NCBI RefSeq assembly: GCF_006364435.1
Contig: NZ_CP040977.1
Location: forward strand, 62,001-126,000
Direction: 5' to 3'
DNA: 64,000 nucleotides
Source: Candidatus Methylopumilus universalis
GTDB taxonomy: Bacteria; Pseudomonadota; Gammaproteobacteria; Burkholderiales; Methylophilaceae
Shown here: positions 1 to 9,291 of the stretch, one piece after another
Numbering within the stretch: the first letter of the stretch is position 1
Layout: each line of letters opens with the position of its first letter
The notes under the pieces: model-generated
The model's database searches: none
What the model was told of the DNA's origin: nothing
What the model saw: the letters and a program-made list of their open reading frames with translations, nothing else
Position numbers and translations under genes: made by a program

Positions 1-1
1 A

Positions 2-100
2 GCGCTTGTAAGTCAACGTAGAAAATTATTAGATTACCTTAAAGGTAAGAGTTTAGGCCGTTATCAATCATTGATTGAACGCCTTGGTTTACGTAAATAA
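2..100 (+). CDS. rpsO: 30S ribosomal protein S15, 3' end (partial)
   Basis: The window opens inside a gene. The frame from base 2 gives a 32-residue tail containing [11 protein letters not shown] and ending [13 protein letters not shown] before a TAA stop. This is the C-terminal helix of ribosomal protein S15, which binds the central domain of 16S rRNA. The rpsO-pnp gene order that follows is conserved in proteobacteria and supports the call. The N-terminal two thirds lie outside the window. Confidence 0.93.
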   Translation, partial: ALVSQRRKLLDYLKGKSLGRYQSLIERLGLRK

Positions 101-155
101 TTTTTTAACTATTTAAATTAATTAGTTTAAGAGATTTATTGATTCGTAAGTTTTG

Positions 156-200
156 AAGCCGATTGCAATCCTTCTTTAAAGGAAGATGCGTCGGCTTTTT
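156..200 (+). terminator. Terminator / processing hairpin between rpsO and pnp
   Basis: AAGCCGA (156-162) pairs with TCGGCTT (191-197), and an inner CCTTC/GAAGG helix extends the stem. A run of T follows. In enterobacteria the rpsO-pnp spacer holds both a rho-independent terminator and an RNase III site used for pnp autoregulation. The hairpin is seen directly; any RNase III role here is inference. Confidence 0.75.
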
Positions 201-276
201 TATTGGATGTTAAATGTTAGTTAATGTATTCGTTATTAAGAAGTGAATAGCGGATGAAAAAAGAAAAGGGTAAATT

Positions 277-2406
277 ATGTTTAAAGCAATTAAGAAAAGT
301 ATTCAATTTGGTGCACACACCTTAACACTGGAAACAGGTGAAATAGCAAGACAAGCTGATGGCGCAGTATTAGTAAGTTATGGCGATACAGCGGTATTAG
401 TGACAGTTGTAGGAAGACACGATGTAAAAGAAGGCCAAGATTTTTTTCCACTTACAGTTGATTATCAAGAAAAAACATATGCTGCAGGTAAAATTCCTGG
501 CGGTTTTTTCAAACGAGAAGCACGCCCAAGCGAAAAAGAGACACTAACCTCACGTCTAATTGATCGTCCATTACGTCCTTTATTTCCAGAAAGTTTTTAC
601 AACGAAATTCAAATCGTAGCGATGGTAGTGTCATCTGACAGTGAAATTGATTCTGATATTCCAGCAATTATTGGTGCTTCAGCTGCATTAGCTATTTCCG
701 GCATTCCTTTCTATGGACCTATTGGTGCTGCGCGCGTCGGATATATTAACGAAGAGTATGTGACGAATCCAACAGCATCACAATTAAAAGAAAGTGAGCT
801 CGATCTTGTGGTTGCGGCAACAGATTCGGCTGTATTGATGGTGGAATCAGAAGCAAAGGAATTACCTGAAAGCGTAATGTTAGGCGCTGTGCTTCATGGT
901 CATAAAGAAATGCAAGCTGTGATTAAAATGATTAATGAACTAGCTAAAGAAGTTGGCAAAGAGCCATGGGATTGGGTTGCTCCTGAGCCTGATAAAGCTC
1001 TCATTAAAAAGATTCATGATTTAGCGGCAAAGGATGTGCATGCTGCATTTCAAATTAAATCAAAAGGCGAACGCTCAGCTAAGTTAGATGAAATTAAAAA
1101 TAAAGTATTCGCAAAGCTTATTACTGAAGATACAGATACTGCTGAAACTAATAAAATTAAAAATGAATTTTTTAATTTAGAAGCAAAAACAGTGCGCACA
1201 CAAATTTTAGATGGAGAGCCACGCATTGATGGACGCGATACTCGCACAGTCAGACCGATTGCAATTAGATCAAGCGTTCTTCCAAGAACTCATGGTTCAG
1301 CACTTTTCACGCGTGGTGAAACACAAGCGCTTGTAGTTGCTACATTAGGTACAGGTCGCGATGAGCAAACTATTGATGCACTTCAAGGTGAGTATTCAGA
1401 TCGCTTCATGCTTCATTACAATATGCCTCCTTACGCAACGGGCGAAACAGGACGTGTAGGCACACCTAAGCGTCGTGAAATTGGTCATGGTCGATTAGCT
1501 AAGCGTGCATTGATTGCAGTACTGCCTTCTAAAGAAGATTTTAGTTATACGATGCGTGTCGTTTCTGAAATTACAGAATCAAATGGATCAAGCTCTATGG
1601 CATCTGTATGTGGCGGTTGTTTAGCATTGATGGATGCAGGTGTCCCAATCAAAGCCCACGTAGCAGGCATTGCGATGGGTCTTATCAAAGAAGGTAATCG
1701 TGTTGCTGTTCTTACAGATATCTTAGGTGACGAAGATCACTTGGGTGATATGGACTTTAAAGTAGCGGGTACTGAAGACGGTATTACAGCTCTTCAAATG
1801 GATATTAAAATTACAGGTATCACAACTGAAATTATGCAAGTTGCATTAAGCCAAGCAAAAGAAGGACGTGAGCATATTTTGGCGATCATGAAAAAAGAAA
1901 TGAAAGGCAGCCGTCAAGAGCTATCTACATTTGCACCAAGAATTATTACTGTGAAAATTCATCCAGATAAAATTCGTGAAGTGATCGGTAAAGGTGGATC
2001 AGTGATTAAAGCCTTGACAGAAGAAACAGGTGCTACGATTGATATCGAAGATGATGGCACTATTAAGATTGCTTGTGTGGATGGTCTTCAAGGCGAAGAA
2101 GCAAAGCGCCGTATTTTAGAAATCACAGCAGAAATTGAAGTAGGTCAAATCTATGAAGGCACTGTGATTAAGATGTTAGATTTTGGCGCAATTGTATCTC
2201 TTCTTCCTGGTAAAGATGGTTTGCTTCACATTTCACAAATTGCACATCAACGTGTGAATGCAGTGACTGACTTCTTGTCTGAAGGACAAAAAGTTAAAGT
2301 GCAAGTGATTGAAGTGGATGATAAAGGCCGTGTTCGCGTAAGTGCTAAAGCACTGATTGAGCCGCCGCCTGCTGAAGAAAAAGCAGAAAGTAAGAAAGAA
2401 GACTAA
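277..2406 (+). CDS. pnp: Polynucleotide phosphorylase (polyribonucleotide nucleotidyltransferase)
   Basis: This is the phosphorolytic 3'-5' exoribonuclease of the cytoplasm and a core subunit of RNA-degrading complexes. The 709 residues match the family length. Two RNase PH domains are separated by an all-helical linker. The second core carries the conserved stretch [19 protein letters not shown], whose acidic residues bind metal. A KH domain with the GKGG loop lies near residues 555-615, and an S1 domain starting [19 protein letters not shown] runs to about 695. The ATG has a purine-rich AAGAAAAGGG upstream. It lies directly downstream of rpsO and ends at a strong GC-rich terminator. Confidence 0.98.
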   Translation: MFKAIKKSIQFGAHTLTLETGEIARQADGAVLVSYGDTAVLVTVVGRHDVKEGQDFFPLTVDYQEKTYAAGKIPGGFFKREARPSEKETLTSRLIDRPLRPLFPESFYNEIQIVAMVVSSDSEIDSDIPAIIGASAALAISGIPFYGPIGAARVGYINEEYVTNPTASQLKESELDLVVAATDSAVLMVESEAKELPESVMLGAVLHGHKEMQAVIKMINELAKEVGKEPWDWVAPEPDKALIKKIHDLAAKDVHAAFQIKSKGERSAKLDEIKNKVFAKLITEDTDTAETNKIKNEFFNLEAKTVRTQILDGEPRIDGRDTRTVRPIAIRSSVLPRTHGSALFTRGETQALVVATLGTGRDEQTIDALQGEYSDRFMLHYNMPPYATGETGRVGTPKRREIGHGRLAKRALIAVLPSKEDFSYTMRVVSEITESNGSSSMASVCGGCLALMDAGVPIKAHVAGIAMGLIKEGNRVAVLTDILGDEDHLGDMDFKVAGTEDGITALQMDIKITGITTEIMQVALSQAKEGREHILAIMKKEMKGSRQELSTFAPRIITVKIHPDKIREVIGKGGSVIKALTEETGATIDIEDDGTIKIACVDGLQGEEAKRRILEITAEIEVGQIYEGTVIKMLDFGAIVSLLPGKDGLLHISQIAHQRVNAVTDFLSEGQKVKVQVIEVDDKGRVRVSAKALIEPPPAEEKAESKKED

Positions 2407-2432
2407 TTTGTTTTAGATAGATTTAAGACAAT

Positions 2433-2459
2433 AAAAAACCCGGGAATCCCGGGTTTTTT
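2433..2459. terminator. Bidirectional rho-independent terminator between pnp and dksA
   Basis: AAAAAACCCGGG (2433-2444), loop AAT, CCCGGGTTTTTT (2448-2459): a perfect 12-bp stem with A/T tracts on both sides. It can therefore end pnp on the plus strand and the convergent dksA on the minus strand. Confidence 0.93.
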
Positions 2460-2473
2460 ATTTTAACAAATCA

Positions 2474-3238
2474 TTATCCCGCCATTTGTTTTTCGCGGAT
2501 TTCATCAAGCGTTTTGCAATCAATGCAAAGTGTTGCGGTAGGACGTGCTTCTAAACGTTTTAAACCGATTTCTTCACCACAGCCTGCGCAGTATCCATAA
2601 TCTTGGCTTTCGATATTTCTTAAAGTCTCATCTATTTTTTTGATAAGTTTGCGTTCACGATCACGATTTCTAAGTTCAAGCGCCATATCAGATTCTTGGC
2701 TTGCGCGATCATTAGGATCTGCATGTGAAGTCAGTTCATCTTGCATCGTGTGCACAGTGCGATCGATATCCTGGCTTAATTCCGCTTTCCATTCATTAAG
2801 AATCGAGCGGAAATGATTAAGCTGACTTTTACTCATATAGCCTTCACCTTTTTTAGCTTCATAAGATCTAAATTGTTTTAGGCCTTTTTGAGGTGAGCCT
2901 TTAACTTTAAGCGGGACAATTTTTGCAGGGATAGGCTTCTTAGCTACAACCATTTTGGGCGCTGGTTTTTTATTCACTACGACTTTTTTAGCTATAACCT
3001 TTTTCGGTGCCGGCTTTTTATTAGCAACGACTTTTTTAGGCGCTGGTTTTTTCTTAGCCACTACTTTTTTAATTGGAGCTTTTTTCTTGGCTACAACTTT
3101 TTTAGCTATAACCTTTTTCGGTGCCGGCTTTTTCTTAGCAACGACTTTTTTAGGCGCTGGTTTTTTCTTAGCCACTACTTTTTTAATTGGAGCTTTTTTC
3201 TTAGCTACAACTTTTTTAGCTACTTTTTTAACTGCCAT
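2474..3238 (-). CDS. dksA: RNA polymerase-binding transcription factor DksA with a lysine-rich N-terminal repeat extension
   Basis: DksA binds the secondary channel of RNA polymerase and works with ppGpp. The C-terminal ~125 residues are canonical. The coiled-coil tip motif DPNDRA is followed by LELRNRDRERKLIKKI, then a four-cysteine zinc finger (CAGC and CIDC, 17 residues apart) and the ending EIREKQMAG. The unusual part is residues 1 to ~115, a low-complexity array of KKVVAKKKPAPKK-type units resembling histone H1-like tails, which roughly doubles the usual ~150-residue length. No internal start with a better ribosome site was apparent. The ATG at 3238 follows TTTAGGAT. The extension may bind nucleic acid or act as a flexible polycation; that is inference. 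Confidence 0.93.
   Translation of the reverse strand: MAVKKVAKKVVAKKKAPIKKVVAKKKPAPKKVVAKKKPAPKKVIAKKVVAKKKAPIKKVVAKKKPAPKKVVANKKPAPKKVIAKKVVVNKKPAPKMVVAKKPIPAKIVPLKVKGSPQKGLKQFRSYEAKKGEGYMSKSQLNHFRSILNEWKAELSQDIDRTVHTMQDELTSHADPNDRASQESDMALELRNRDRERKLIKKIDETLRNIESQDYGYCAGCGEEIGLKRLEARPTATLCIDCKTLDEIREKQMAG
2990..3217 (-). repeat. Two tandem 114-bp repeats encoding the DksA lysine-rich tail
   Basis: Residues 8-45 and 46-83 of the dksA product are two 38-residue units that differ at one residue (a K-to-N change in the second). At DNA level the units are 3104-3217 and 2990-3103 and are nearly identical. Each unit is itself built from 11-residue sub-units of the form KKVVAKKKPAP. The in-frame period suggests recent expansion by slippage or unequal recombination. 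Confidence 0.85.
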
Positions 3239-3335
3239 TTTTTAATCCTAAAGTAAAAACAAATGAAAATAATCGCGAAAGTTTACACTGATCGACTATG
3301 AAAGCAAGATGTAATTGACCTATTTTTACGACTAT

Positions 3336-4190
3336 TTATTGGGTAGATAGCTTTTGTGCGAGAAGCGTATTTTCCATTAATGTTGCAACCGTCATAGGAC
3401 CTACCCCCCCTGGTACAGGGGTGATAAAACCGGCCCTTGTTTTGGCGATATCAAATTCAATGTCACCTACAATCTTTCCACTCTCAAGCCTGTTAATGCC
3501 AATATCAATGACAATTGCCCCAGGTTTAATCCAACTTCCCTTAATCATGCCTGGAATACCAACCGCAGCTATAACGATGTCTGCCAATTCAATTTTTTGT
3601 TGGAGATGTTGGGTATAGCGATGACATATAGTGACAGTACAGCCTGCTAACAGAAGCTCTAAGCCCATAGGGCGACCTACATGATTGGATGCACCCACGA
3701 CGATTGCATCAAGTCCTCGGGTTGAAAGCTGGGTGGCTTCAATAAGTTTCATGACACCGTATGGAGTACAAGATCTTAATTGGGGCTGCCTTATTGCTAA
3801 AAGACCAATATTCTTAGGATGAAATCCATCGACATCTTTATGTGGTGAAATAGTCTCAAAAATGACGTCATTATTAATATGAGCAGGCAAAGGCGACTGA
3901 ACTAAGATGCCGTCGATATTGGCGTCATTATTTAATGTTTCAATAAGCGTTATAAGTTCTTTTTCAGATGTTTCATTAGGTAAATCATAAGCAATCGATT
4001 TCACACCTATTTTTTCACAGGCCAACCGTTTATTTTTGACATAGATGGACGACGCAGGATCAGAACCTACAAGAATGACCGCTAAGCTCGGATTTCGAAT
4101 ACCTTCTTTTGATCTCACGCCAATTTCTTTTTTGAGATCTTGAAGAAGATTTTCAGCAACCGATTTTCCATCAATTATCTTGGCTGTCAT
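3336..4190 (-). CDS. folD: Bifunctional methylenetetrahydrofolate dehydrogenase / methenyltetrahydrofolate cyclohydrolase
   Basis: FolD interconverts 5,10-methylene-, 5,10-methenyl- and 10-formyl-tetrahydrofolate in the cytoplasm, feeding C1 units to purines and formyl-Met-tRNA. At 284 residues it has the family length. The catalytic Tyr50-x3-Lys54 pair is present (YVKNK). The NADP-binding region contains [17 protein letters not shown], and the C-terminal signature [18 protein letters not shown] is intact. The substrate loop reads DGFHPKNIG. The gene stands alone on the minus strand, divergent from the EF-hand gene. In a methylotroph it would also sit on the folate branch of C1 handling (inference). 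Confidence 0.97.
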   Translation of the reverse strand: MTAKIIDGKSVAENLLQDLKKEIGVRSKEGIRNPSLAVILVGSDPASSIYVKNKRLACEKIGVKSIAYDLPNETSEKELITLIETLNNDANIDGILVQSPLPAHINNDVIFETISPHKDVDGFHPKNIGLLAIRQPQLRSCTPYGVMKLIEATQLSTRGLDAIVVGASNHVGRPMGLELLLAGCTVTICHRYTQHLQQKIELADIVIAAVGIPGMIKGSWIKPGAIVIDIGINRLESGKIVGDIEFDIAKTRAGFITPVPGGVGPMTVATLMENTLLAQKLSTQ

Positions 4191-4326
4191 GGATTGATCA
4201 ATGAATAAAAGACATCATTTTAACATATTGAATTTTTAACTATATCCATACTGGTTGAATCTTTTGTAAGAAGAGGTATCGAAGAGTATGATTAATATAA
4301 ATTATTTTTTAAAGGAGCTTAAGGCT

Positions 4327-4623
4327 ATGAAGAAAAGTGTCTGGTTAATTTCACTGGGATTAATTTTTGGTTTAAATACACCTATTTTTGCAGCACATGA
4401 TGGTGCGGGCGAACATTGTAAAATGCATACAAAAAAATCATTTGAAGAAGCGGATATTGATCGTGATGGAACGCTTGATCGTGAAGAAGCAAAGGTTGTT
4501 TGCAAAGAAGATTTCGATCTTATGGATAAAGACCGTGATGGCACATTGTCCAAAGAAGAACTTAATGCATGTAAGGGTAAAAAAGGTAAATCAGGCCATA
4601 AAAAAGCCGCTAAACCAGCGTAA
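4327..4623 (+). CDS. Small secreted EF-hand protein
   Basis: A 98-residue protein with a signal peptide (MKKSVWLISLGLIFGLNTPIFAA). I chose the ATG at 4327 because AAAGGAG lies at 4311-4317, nine bases upstream; an upstream ATG at 4288 would bury the signal peptide. Two EF-hand loops are visible, DIDRDGTLDREE and DKDRDGTLSKEE, each with acidic residues at positions 1, 3, 5 and 12. A lysine-rich tail follows. It probably binds Ca2+ in the periplasm. Lanmodulin-like lanthanide binding is not supported, because proline at loop position 2 is absent. Two cysteines (C-K-M, V-V-C-K) could form a disulfide. Confidence 0.8.
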   Translation: MKKSVWLISLGLIFGLNTPIFAAHDGAGEHCKMHTKKSFEEADIDRDGTLDREEAKVVCKEDFDLMDKDRDGTLSKEELNACKGKKGKSGHKKAAKPA

Positions 4624-4660
4624 ATAGAAGAAATCATGAGGGCTAAGATGGCCGCTTCAT

Positions 4661-4689
4661 TTGACCTACGCCCTTAATTAGGCTATATT
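4661..4689 (+). promoter_or_regulatory. Sigma-70-type promoter of the tRNA cluster
   Basis: TTGACC (4661-4666), a 17-base spacer and TATATT (4684-4689) lie just ahead of tRNA-Pro at 4698. Spacing is ideal and both boxes match consensus well. Transcription would start within a base or two of the tRNA 5' end. Confidence 0.75.
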
Positions 4690-4697
4690 CTCGGCCT

Positions 4698-4774
4698 CGG
4701 GGTGTAGCGTAGCCTGGTAGCGCGCCTGCTTTGGGAGCAGGATGTCGGGAGTTCGAATCTCTCCACCCCGACCA
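4698..4774 (+). tRNA. tRNA-Pro (anticodon TGG)
   Basis: A 77-nt cloverleaf. Acceptor CGGGGTG pairs with CACCCCG. The anticodon stem CCTGC/GCAGG encloses loop TTTGGGA, giving TGG. The T loop is TTCGAAT, and CCA is encoded at 4772-4774. Confidence 0.96.
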
Positions 4775-4837
4775 GATTTAGCATCTTACTTTTTATAGAA
4801 AAAAAGGATTTTCTGTAACACGCTTTGTGTTGTTAAG

Positions 4838-4914
4838 CTGCCCGTAGCTCAACTGGATAGAGCACCAACCTTCTAAGTTGGGGGTTACAGGTTCAATTCC
4901 TGTCGGGCAGGCCA
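4838..4914 (+). tRNA. tRNA-Arg (anticodon TCT)
   Basis: A 77-nt cloverleaf. Acceptor CTGCCCG pairs with CGGGCAG. The anticodon stem CCAAC/GTTGG encloses loop CTTCTAA, giving TCT, which reads AGA. T arm is ACAGG-TTCAATT-CCTGT, the discriminator is G, and CCA is encoded. Confidence 0.96.
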
Positions 4915-4928
4915 ATTTTTAGTTCATT

Positions 4929-5005
4929 GGTGGCTGTAGCTCAGTTGGTAGAGTCCAGGATTGTGATTCCTGTTGTCGTGGGTTCGAGCCCCATCAGCCA
5001 CCCCA
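4929..5005 (+). tRNA. tRNA-His (anticodon GTG)
   Basis: Acceptor GTGGCTG pairs with CAGCCAC. An encoded G at -1 (4929) faces discriminator C (5002), the identity pair of bacterial tRNA-His. The anticodon loop TTGTGAT gives GTG, and CCA ends at 5005. It is the third gene of the tRNA cluster. Confidence 0.96.
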
Positions 5006-5080
5006 GTTTTTTAAATGCATTGAATCAACAGTTAATAGACGATATAGTCATTTCAACTTTAATTAATGTTTAATGCATGC

Positions 5081-5827
5081 ATGGACGATCAGCAACTTCT
5101 TCGATATAGCCGTCATATCTTATTGCCTGATATTGAGTATCAGGGGCAAGAAAAACTTCTTCATAGTCATATTCTTATTGTAGGTGCAGGTGGTTTAGGC
5201 GCACCTATTGCAATCTATTGCGCAGCTGCTGGCGTTGGAAAAATGACCATATGTGATTTTGACGATGTAGATTTAAGTAACTTACAAAGACAAATCATTC
5301 ATGACACACAATCAGTCGGTGTGAATAAAGCCTCTTCCGCAAAACAGTTTATTCAATTACTTAATCCAGATGTAGAAGTTATTGCAGTGACAGAAAAACA
5401 AACTGAAGCAAGTATGAAAGTCATTGCAAAAGATGTGGATGTCATTATTGATGGCTCAGATAATTTTGCGACAAGGTATGCGCTTAATCGAATTGCAGTG
5501 GAGTTAAAAAAGCCTTTAGTTTCCGGTGCTGCTGTAGGATTTGAGGGCCAGATTAGCGTCTTTGATATGAGACATGATAAGAGCCCTTGTTATCACTGTT
5601 TATTTCCAGATACAGGCGATCGCAATGAAACACGCTGTGCTGACAATGGTGTTTTTTCGCCTACAGTAGGCATGATTGGAACTGCTCAAGCTGCTGAAGT
5701 AATGAAAATTATTTTAGGTATAGGCGAGTCTTTAGAAGGTCGCTTACTATTGCTTGATGTGAAATCCATGCAATGGAAAAATATCCAACTTAAAAAAGAC
5801 CCATCCTGCACCGTATGTTCTAAGTGA
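5081..5827 (+). CDS. moeB: HesA/MoeB/ThiF family adenylyltransferase
   Basis: An E1-like enzyme that adenylates the C-terminal Gly-Gly of a sulfur-carrier protein (MoaD or ThiS) for molybdopterin or thiazole synthesis. The nucleotide-binding loop VGAGGLGAP follows the N-terminal LLRYSRHILLP helix. The adenylation motif DLSNLQRQ is present, with the acidic site in DGSDNFATR. Zinc ligands are CYHC and CTVC near the end. I start at the ATG at 5081 because homologues begin near MDDQQLLRYSR; an ATG at 5066 is also in frame. No strong ribosome site is visible. MoeB and ThiF cannot be separated by sequence alone; many bacteria use one enzyme for both. Confidence 0.88.
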   Translation: MDDQQLLRYSRHILLPDIEYQGQEKLLHSHILIVGAGGLGAPIAIYCAAAGVGKMTICDFDDVDLSNLQRQIIHDTQSVGVNKASSAKQFIQLLNPDVEVIAVTEKQTEASMKVIAKDVDVIIDGSDNFATRYALNRIAVELKKPLVSGAAVGFEGQISVFDMRHDKSPCYHCLFPDTGDRNETRCADNGVFSPTVGMIGTAQAAEVMKIILGIGESLEGRLLLLDVKSMQWKNIQLKKDPSCTVCSK

Positions 5828-5833
5828 TTTTTT

Positions 5834-5851
5834 ATGGCAGACATCTGCCAT
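5834..5851. repeat. Perfect inverted repeat after the moeB-like gene
   Basis: ATGGCAGA (5834-5841), CA, TCTGCCAT (5844-5851). The arms are perfect, but no T run follows on either strand, so it is not a standard terminator. It may be an mRNA end-stabilising hairpin or a protein site in the moeB-valS spacer. Confidence 0.5.
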
Positions 5852-5917
5852 GAGGCCTGATATCACTTATCCCTATGTTAAAATGAATCTTTAACAAATC
5901 CTCTATGTGTTTTATTC

Positions 5918-8719
5918 ATGGAAAATAATCTGTCTAAACCTTTTAGCCCAAAAGATATTGAAAGTCATTGGTATGATTTTTGGGAATCAAAAGGCTTCTA
6001 TCAAGCAGGCTTAGATACTAAGCAAAAAAATTCATTTTGTATTTTATTGCCGCCACCCAACGTGACAGGAACGTTGCATATGGGGCATGGATTTAATCAA
6101 ACTCTGATGGATGCATTAACTCGCTATCACCGCATGAAGGGCGAAAATACCTTATGGCAGCCCGGAACTGATCATGCAGGTATTGCGACACAAATTGTGG
6201 TTGAAAGACAGCTTGATAAAGAAGGCATTTCAAGACATGACCTTGGACGAGAAAAGTTTCTAGAAAAAGTATGGGAATGGAAAGCATATTCAGGCGGCAC
6301 CATTACTGAACAGATGCGTCGCTTAGGGACTTCGCCAGATTGGTCACGCGAACGTTTTACAATGGATGAAGGCTTATCAAAAACGGTGACTGAAACATTT
6401 GTCAGTTTATATAAAGAGGGACTCATTTATCGCGGTAAACGTTTAGTGAATTGGGACATTCAATTACAGACAGCGGTATCTGATTTAGAAGTCGTTCAAG
6501 AAGAAGAAGATGGATTCTTATGGCATATTCAATACCCACTCGCATCTGGTGAAGGCCATTTAACGGTTGCAACTACCAGGCCGGAAACGATGTTGGGGGA
6601 TGTAGCTATCATGGTTCATCCCGAGGATGCGCGCTATCAAAAGCTTGTTGGGCAGATGGTAAAGCTCCCTTTATGTGATCGTGATATCCCTATCATCTCA
6701 GATGATTATGTAGATCAAACCTTCGGGACAGGTGTTGTGAAAGTGACCCCTGCGCACGATTTCAATGACTACGCAGTGGGCATGCGCCATAAATTACCTA
6801 TGATAAGTGTTTTGACACTTGACGGACATATTAATGAATCAGCACCAAAAGTTTATCAAGGCCTAGAACGTTTTGCTGCACGTAAAAAAATTGTAGAAGA
6901 TTTAGAGGCTCAAGGTTTTCTTATAAAAACTGAGAAACATAAACTTAAAATTCCACGAGGTGACAGAACAGATGTGGTGATTGAGCCGATGCTTACCGAC
7001 CAATGGTTTGTAGCGATGACAAAAAAAACGCATGACGGAAAAAGCATTACAGAAAAAGCACTCGATGTTGTAAAGACAGGTGAAATTAAATTCTACCCAG
7101 ATAACTGGGTGAACACTTATAACCAGTGGTTAAACAATATTCAGGATTGGTGTATTTCAAGGCAGCTATGGTGGGGGCATCAAATTCCAGCTTGGTATGG
7201 TGATGAAGGTCAGATATGGGTTGCACATAACGAGGAAGAAGCAAAAGCTTTAGCAGCAAAAGATGGCTATCAGGGAAATTTAAAGCGTGATCCAGATGTC
7301 TTGGATACTTGGTACTCATCCGCACTTTGGCCTTTCTCAACGCTTGATTGGACGCCTGACTATCCAAAAGCATCCAACCCAGCGCTCGATCTTTATTTGC
7401 CTTCGACAGTATTGGTGACAGGTTTTGACATTATCTTTTTCTGGGTCGCTCGAATGGTCATGATGACTAAACACATTACTGGAAAAATTCCATTTAAGCA
7501 TGTGTATGTACATGGACTCATTCGTGATGCAGAAGGTCAGAAGATGAGTAAGTCAAAAGGAAATGTTTTGGATCCTATCGATTTGATCGATGGCATTTCT
7601 CTTGAAGCGCTTATTGAAAAAAGAACAACTGGGCTTATGAACCCGAAACAAGCCGAATCCATTACTAAAAAAACACGCAAAGAATTTCCAGAAGGTATCG
7701 CTGCATTTGGCACAGACGCCTTACGTTTTACTTATGCGAGTTTAGCAAGTCCAGGACGCGACATTAAATTTGATCTTCAGCGTTGTGAAGGCTATCGAAA
7801 TTTTTGTAATAAATTATGGAATGCGACACGCTTTGTTCTTATGAACTGCGAAGGCAAAGAAAATGGTTTTGGCGAATGCGTCGATGGTTATCTTGAATTT
7901 TCAAAAGCCGATCGTTGGATTGTGAGCGAATTGCAGCAGAGAGAAACTGCTATTGAAAAAGCATTTCTAGATTACCGATTTGATTTATTGTCACAAGAGC
8001 TTTACCAATTTGTATGGGATGAATTTTGTGATTGGTATCTTGAGGTTGCTAAAGTTCAATTACAAATGGGTAGCGAAGCAGAGCAAAGAGCAACACGACG
8101 AACACTTTTACGTGTACTCGAGATTATTCTGCGATTAATACATCCAGTGATGCCTTTTATTACTGAAGAAATTTGGCAAACGATCGGCCCTATGAATGGG
8201 AAAAAAGGCCCTTCGATTATGCTAGAACCTTATCCACAAAGTGACAGCAAAAAAATTGATCAAGAAAGTATTCAATGGATGTCGATTTTAAAAGAGATGG
8301 TAGATGTATGCCGAAAACTTCGTGGCGAAATGAATATTTCTCCAGCACAAAAAATTCCACTTGTGATTGCAGGTCATAAAAAATCACTTGAGATTTACGC
8401 GCGATATCTTAAAGCACTCGCTAAATTAACTGATGTTGAAATTGTGGAAGAACTTCCAGCCATCGATGCTCCAGTGATGTTAGTCAAGGACTTTAAATTA
8501 ATGCTTAAGGTTGAGGTGAACGCCGCAGAAGAAAAGGAAAGAATTACAAAAGAGCTTAATCGGATTCAAATTGAAATCCAAAAAGCTAAAGGTAAGCTAG
8601 AAAATGCCAGCTTTATAGATAAAGCTCCTGAGGCAGTGGTAAGACAAGAAAAAAAACGTTTAGAAGAGTTCGAGGAAAGCTTTGAAAAGTTAAATGGGCA
8701 ACTAAAAAAGTTAGCTTAA
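5918..8719 (+). CDS. valS: Valyl-tRNA synthetase
   Basis: A class I synthetase that charges tRNA-Val in the cytoplasm. The 933 residues match the family. The HIGH-type motif is HMGH at residues 54-57 ([14 protein letters not shown]) and the KMSKS loop is at residues 542-546. An editing domain (about residues 200-400) contains [10 protein letters not shown]. The anticodon-binding domain ([10 protein letters not shown]) is followed by the C-terminal valyl-specific coiled coil rich in E and K (about 860-930). The last 9 bases overlap the convergent tusA. Confidence 0.98.
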   Translation: MENNLSKPFSPKDIESHWYDFWESKGFYQAGLDTKQKNSFCILLPPPNVTGTLHMGHGFNQTLMDALTRYHRMKGENTLWQPGTDHAGIATQIVVERQLDKEGISRHDLGREKFLEKVWEWKAYSGGTITEQMRRLGTSPDWSRERFTMDEGLSKTVTETFVSLYKEGLIYRGKRLVNWDIQLQTAVSDLEVVQEEEDGFLWHIQYPLASGEGHLTVATTRPETMLGDVAIMVHPEDARYQKLVGQMVKLPLCDRDIPIISDDYVDQTFGTGVVKVTPAHDFNDYAVGMRHKLPMISVLTLDGHINESAPKVYQGLERFAARKKIVEDLEAQGFLIKTEKHKLKIPRGDRTDVVIEPMLTDQWFVAMTKKTHDGKSITEKALDVVKTGEIKFYPDNWVNTYNQWLNNIQDWCISRQLWWGHQIPAWYGDEGQIWVAHNEEEAKALAAKDGYQGNLKRDPDVLDTWYSSALWPFSTLDWTPDYPKASNPALDLYLPSTVLVTGFDIIFFWVARMVMMTKHITGKIPFKHVYVHGLIRDAEGQKMSKSKGNVLDPIDLIDGISLEALIEKRTTGLMNPKQAESITKKTRKEFPEGIAAFGTDALRFTYASLASPGRDIKFDLQRCEGYRNFCNKLWNATRFVLMNCEGKENGFGECVDGYLEFSKADRWIVSELQQRETAIEKAFLDYRFDLLSQELYQFVWDEFCDWYLEVAKVQLQMGSEAEQRATRRTLLRVLEIILRLIHPVMPFITEEIWQTIGPMNGKKGPSIMLEPYPQSDSKKIDQESIQWMSILKEMVDVCRKLRGEMNISPAQKIPLVIAGHKKSLEIYARYLKALAKLTDVEIVEELPAIDAPVMLVKDFKLMLKVEVNAAEEKERITKELNRIQIEIQKAKGKLENASFIDKAPEAVVRQEKKRLEEFEESFEKLNGQLKKLA

Positions 8720-8947
8720 ACGACGTTTCTTGATAAAGAAAGTAATAGCACCATCTTCATCTTGAAGAGATAAAAGCTCATGCCCGGTCTGGCGACAGAA
8801 TGCATCAAAATCTTTTTTACTTCCAGGGTCTGTGGCAATAATTTTTAAGACCTGATCAGATTTAATTTCATTCAAACCTTTTTTGCATCGCAATATGGGA
8901 AGAGGACATTTAAGTCCAGTTGCGTCTACTTCATAATCATAATGCAT
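8711..8947 (-). CDS. tusA: TusA-family sulfurtransferase
   Basis: A 78-residue sulfur carrier with the signature GLKCPLPIL; Cys14 is the persulfide-bearing residue. TusA-type proteins pass sulfur for tRNA thiolation, molybdopterin and other relays. I start at ATG 8947 ([11 protein letters not shown]), because homologues begin there and it follows the rhodanese stop (8949) by one base. The longer frame would run back inside the rhodanese gene. The pairing with a rhodanese suggests a sulfur relay (inference). Confidence 0.9.
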   Translation of the reverse strand: MHYDYEVDATGLKCPLPILRCKKGLNEIKSDQVLKIIATDPGSKKDFDAFCRQTGHELLSLQDEDGAITFFIKKRRLS

Positions 8948-8948
8948 A

Positions 8949-9272
8949 TTATTTAAGTGCTGAGAAAGTGTAGCCGGCATTTGCCCAAGCAATAACACCG
9001 CCTGCTAAGTTATACACATCATGATAATCATGTTCAGCTAAATAAGATGCAGCGTGAGCAGAGCGAACGCCACTATGACAATAAAAAACAATACTCGATT
9101 TTTTGGAAAGTTTGTCGAAAGCCTGAGGAAGGCTTACAAGTGGAATATGCTGCGCGCCTTGAATAATACCCCTTGCAACTTCATCATCATTTCTTACATC
9201 AATTAAAACTAAATTATCTTGCTTGATCATGCCGTGTAAGGTTGCGGCATCAATAGTCATAAAAGAACTCAT
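8949..9272 (-). CDS. Rhodanese-like sulfurtransferase
   Basis: A single-domain rhodanese of 107 residues. The active-site loop CHSGVRS begins at Cys65, the persulfide residue, followed by SAHAASYLAE. The N-terminal LVLIDVRNDDEVARGIIQGA is the conserved CH2A/B region. Single-domain rhodaneses such as GlpE or PspE move sulfane sulfur to acceptors. It lies immediately upstream of tusA, with one base between stop and start, so co-expression is likely. The in vivo donor and acceptor are unknown. Confidence 0.9.
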   Translation of the reverse strand: MSSFMTIDAATLHGMIKQDNLVLIDVRNDDEVARGIIQGAQHIPLVSLPQAFDKLSKKSSIVFYCHSGVRSAHAASYLAEHDYHDVYNLAGGVIAWANAGYTFSALK

Positions 9273-9291
9273 GAGGATAGAAGTTTAAATA

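Noticed and set aside
2990..3217. CRISPR array
   Set aside because: The tandem units are coding, in frame and without spacers.
2955..3245. Open frame on the plus strand opposite the dksA repeats
   Set aside because: It is the complement of the lysine-rich repeat; its GAGFFLATTFL pattern is only an antisense image of KKKPAPKK codons.
4327..4623. Lanmodulin-like lanthanide-binding protein
   Set aside because: Only two EF loops are present and proline at position 2 is missing; standard Ca2+ loops fit better.
4302..4637. Minus-strand ORF across the EF-hand gene
   Set aside because: It mirrors the EF-hand gene, whose plus-strand signal peptide, ribosome site and paired EF loops are convincing.
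5834..5851. Terminator after the moeB-like gene
   Set aside because: The hairpin has no following T run on either strand, so it is kept only as an inverted repeat.
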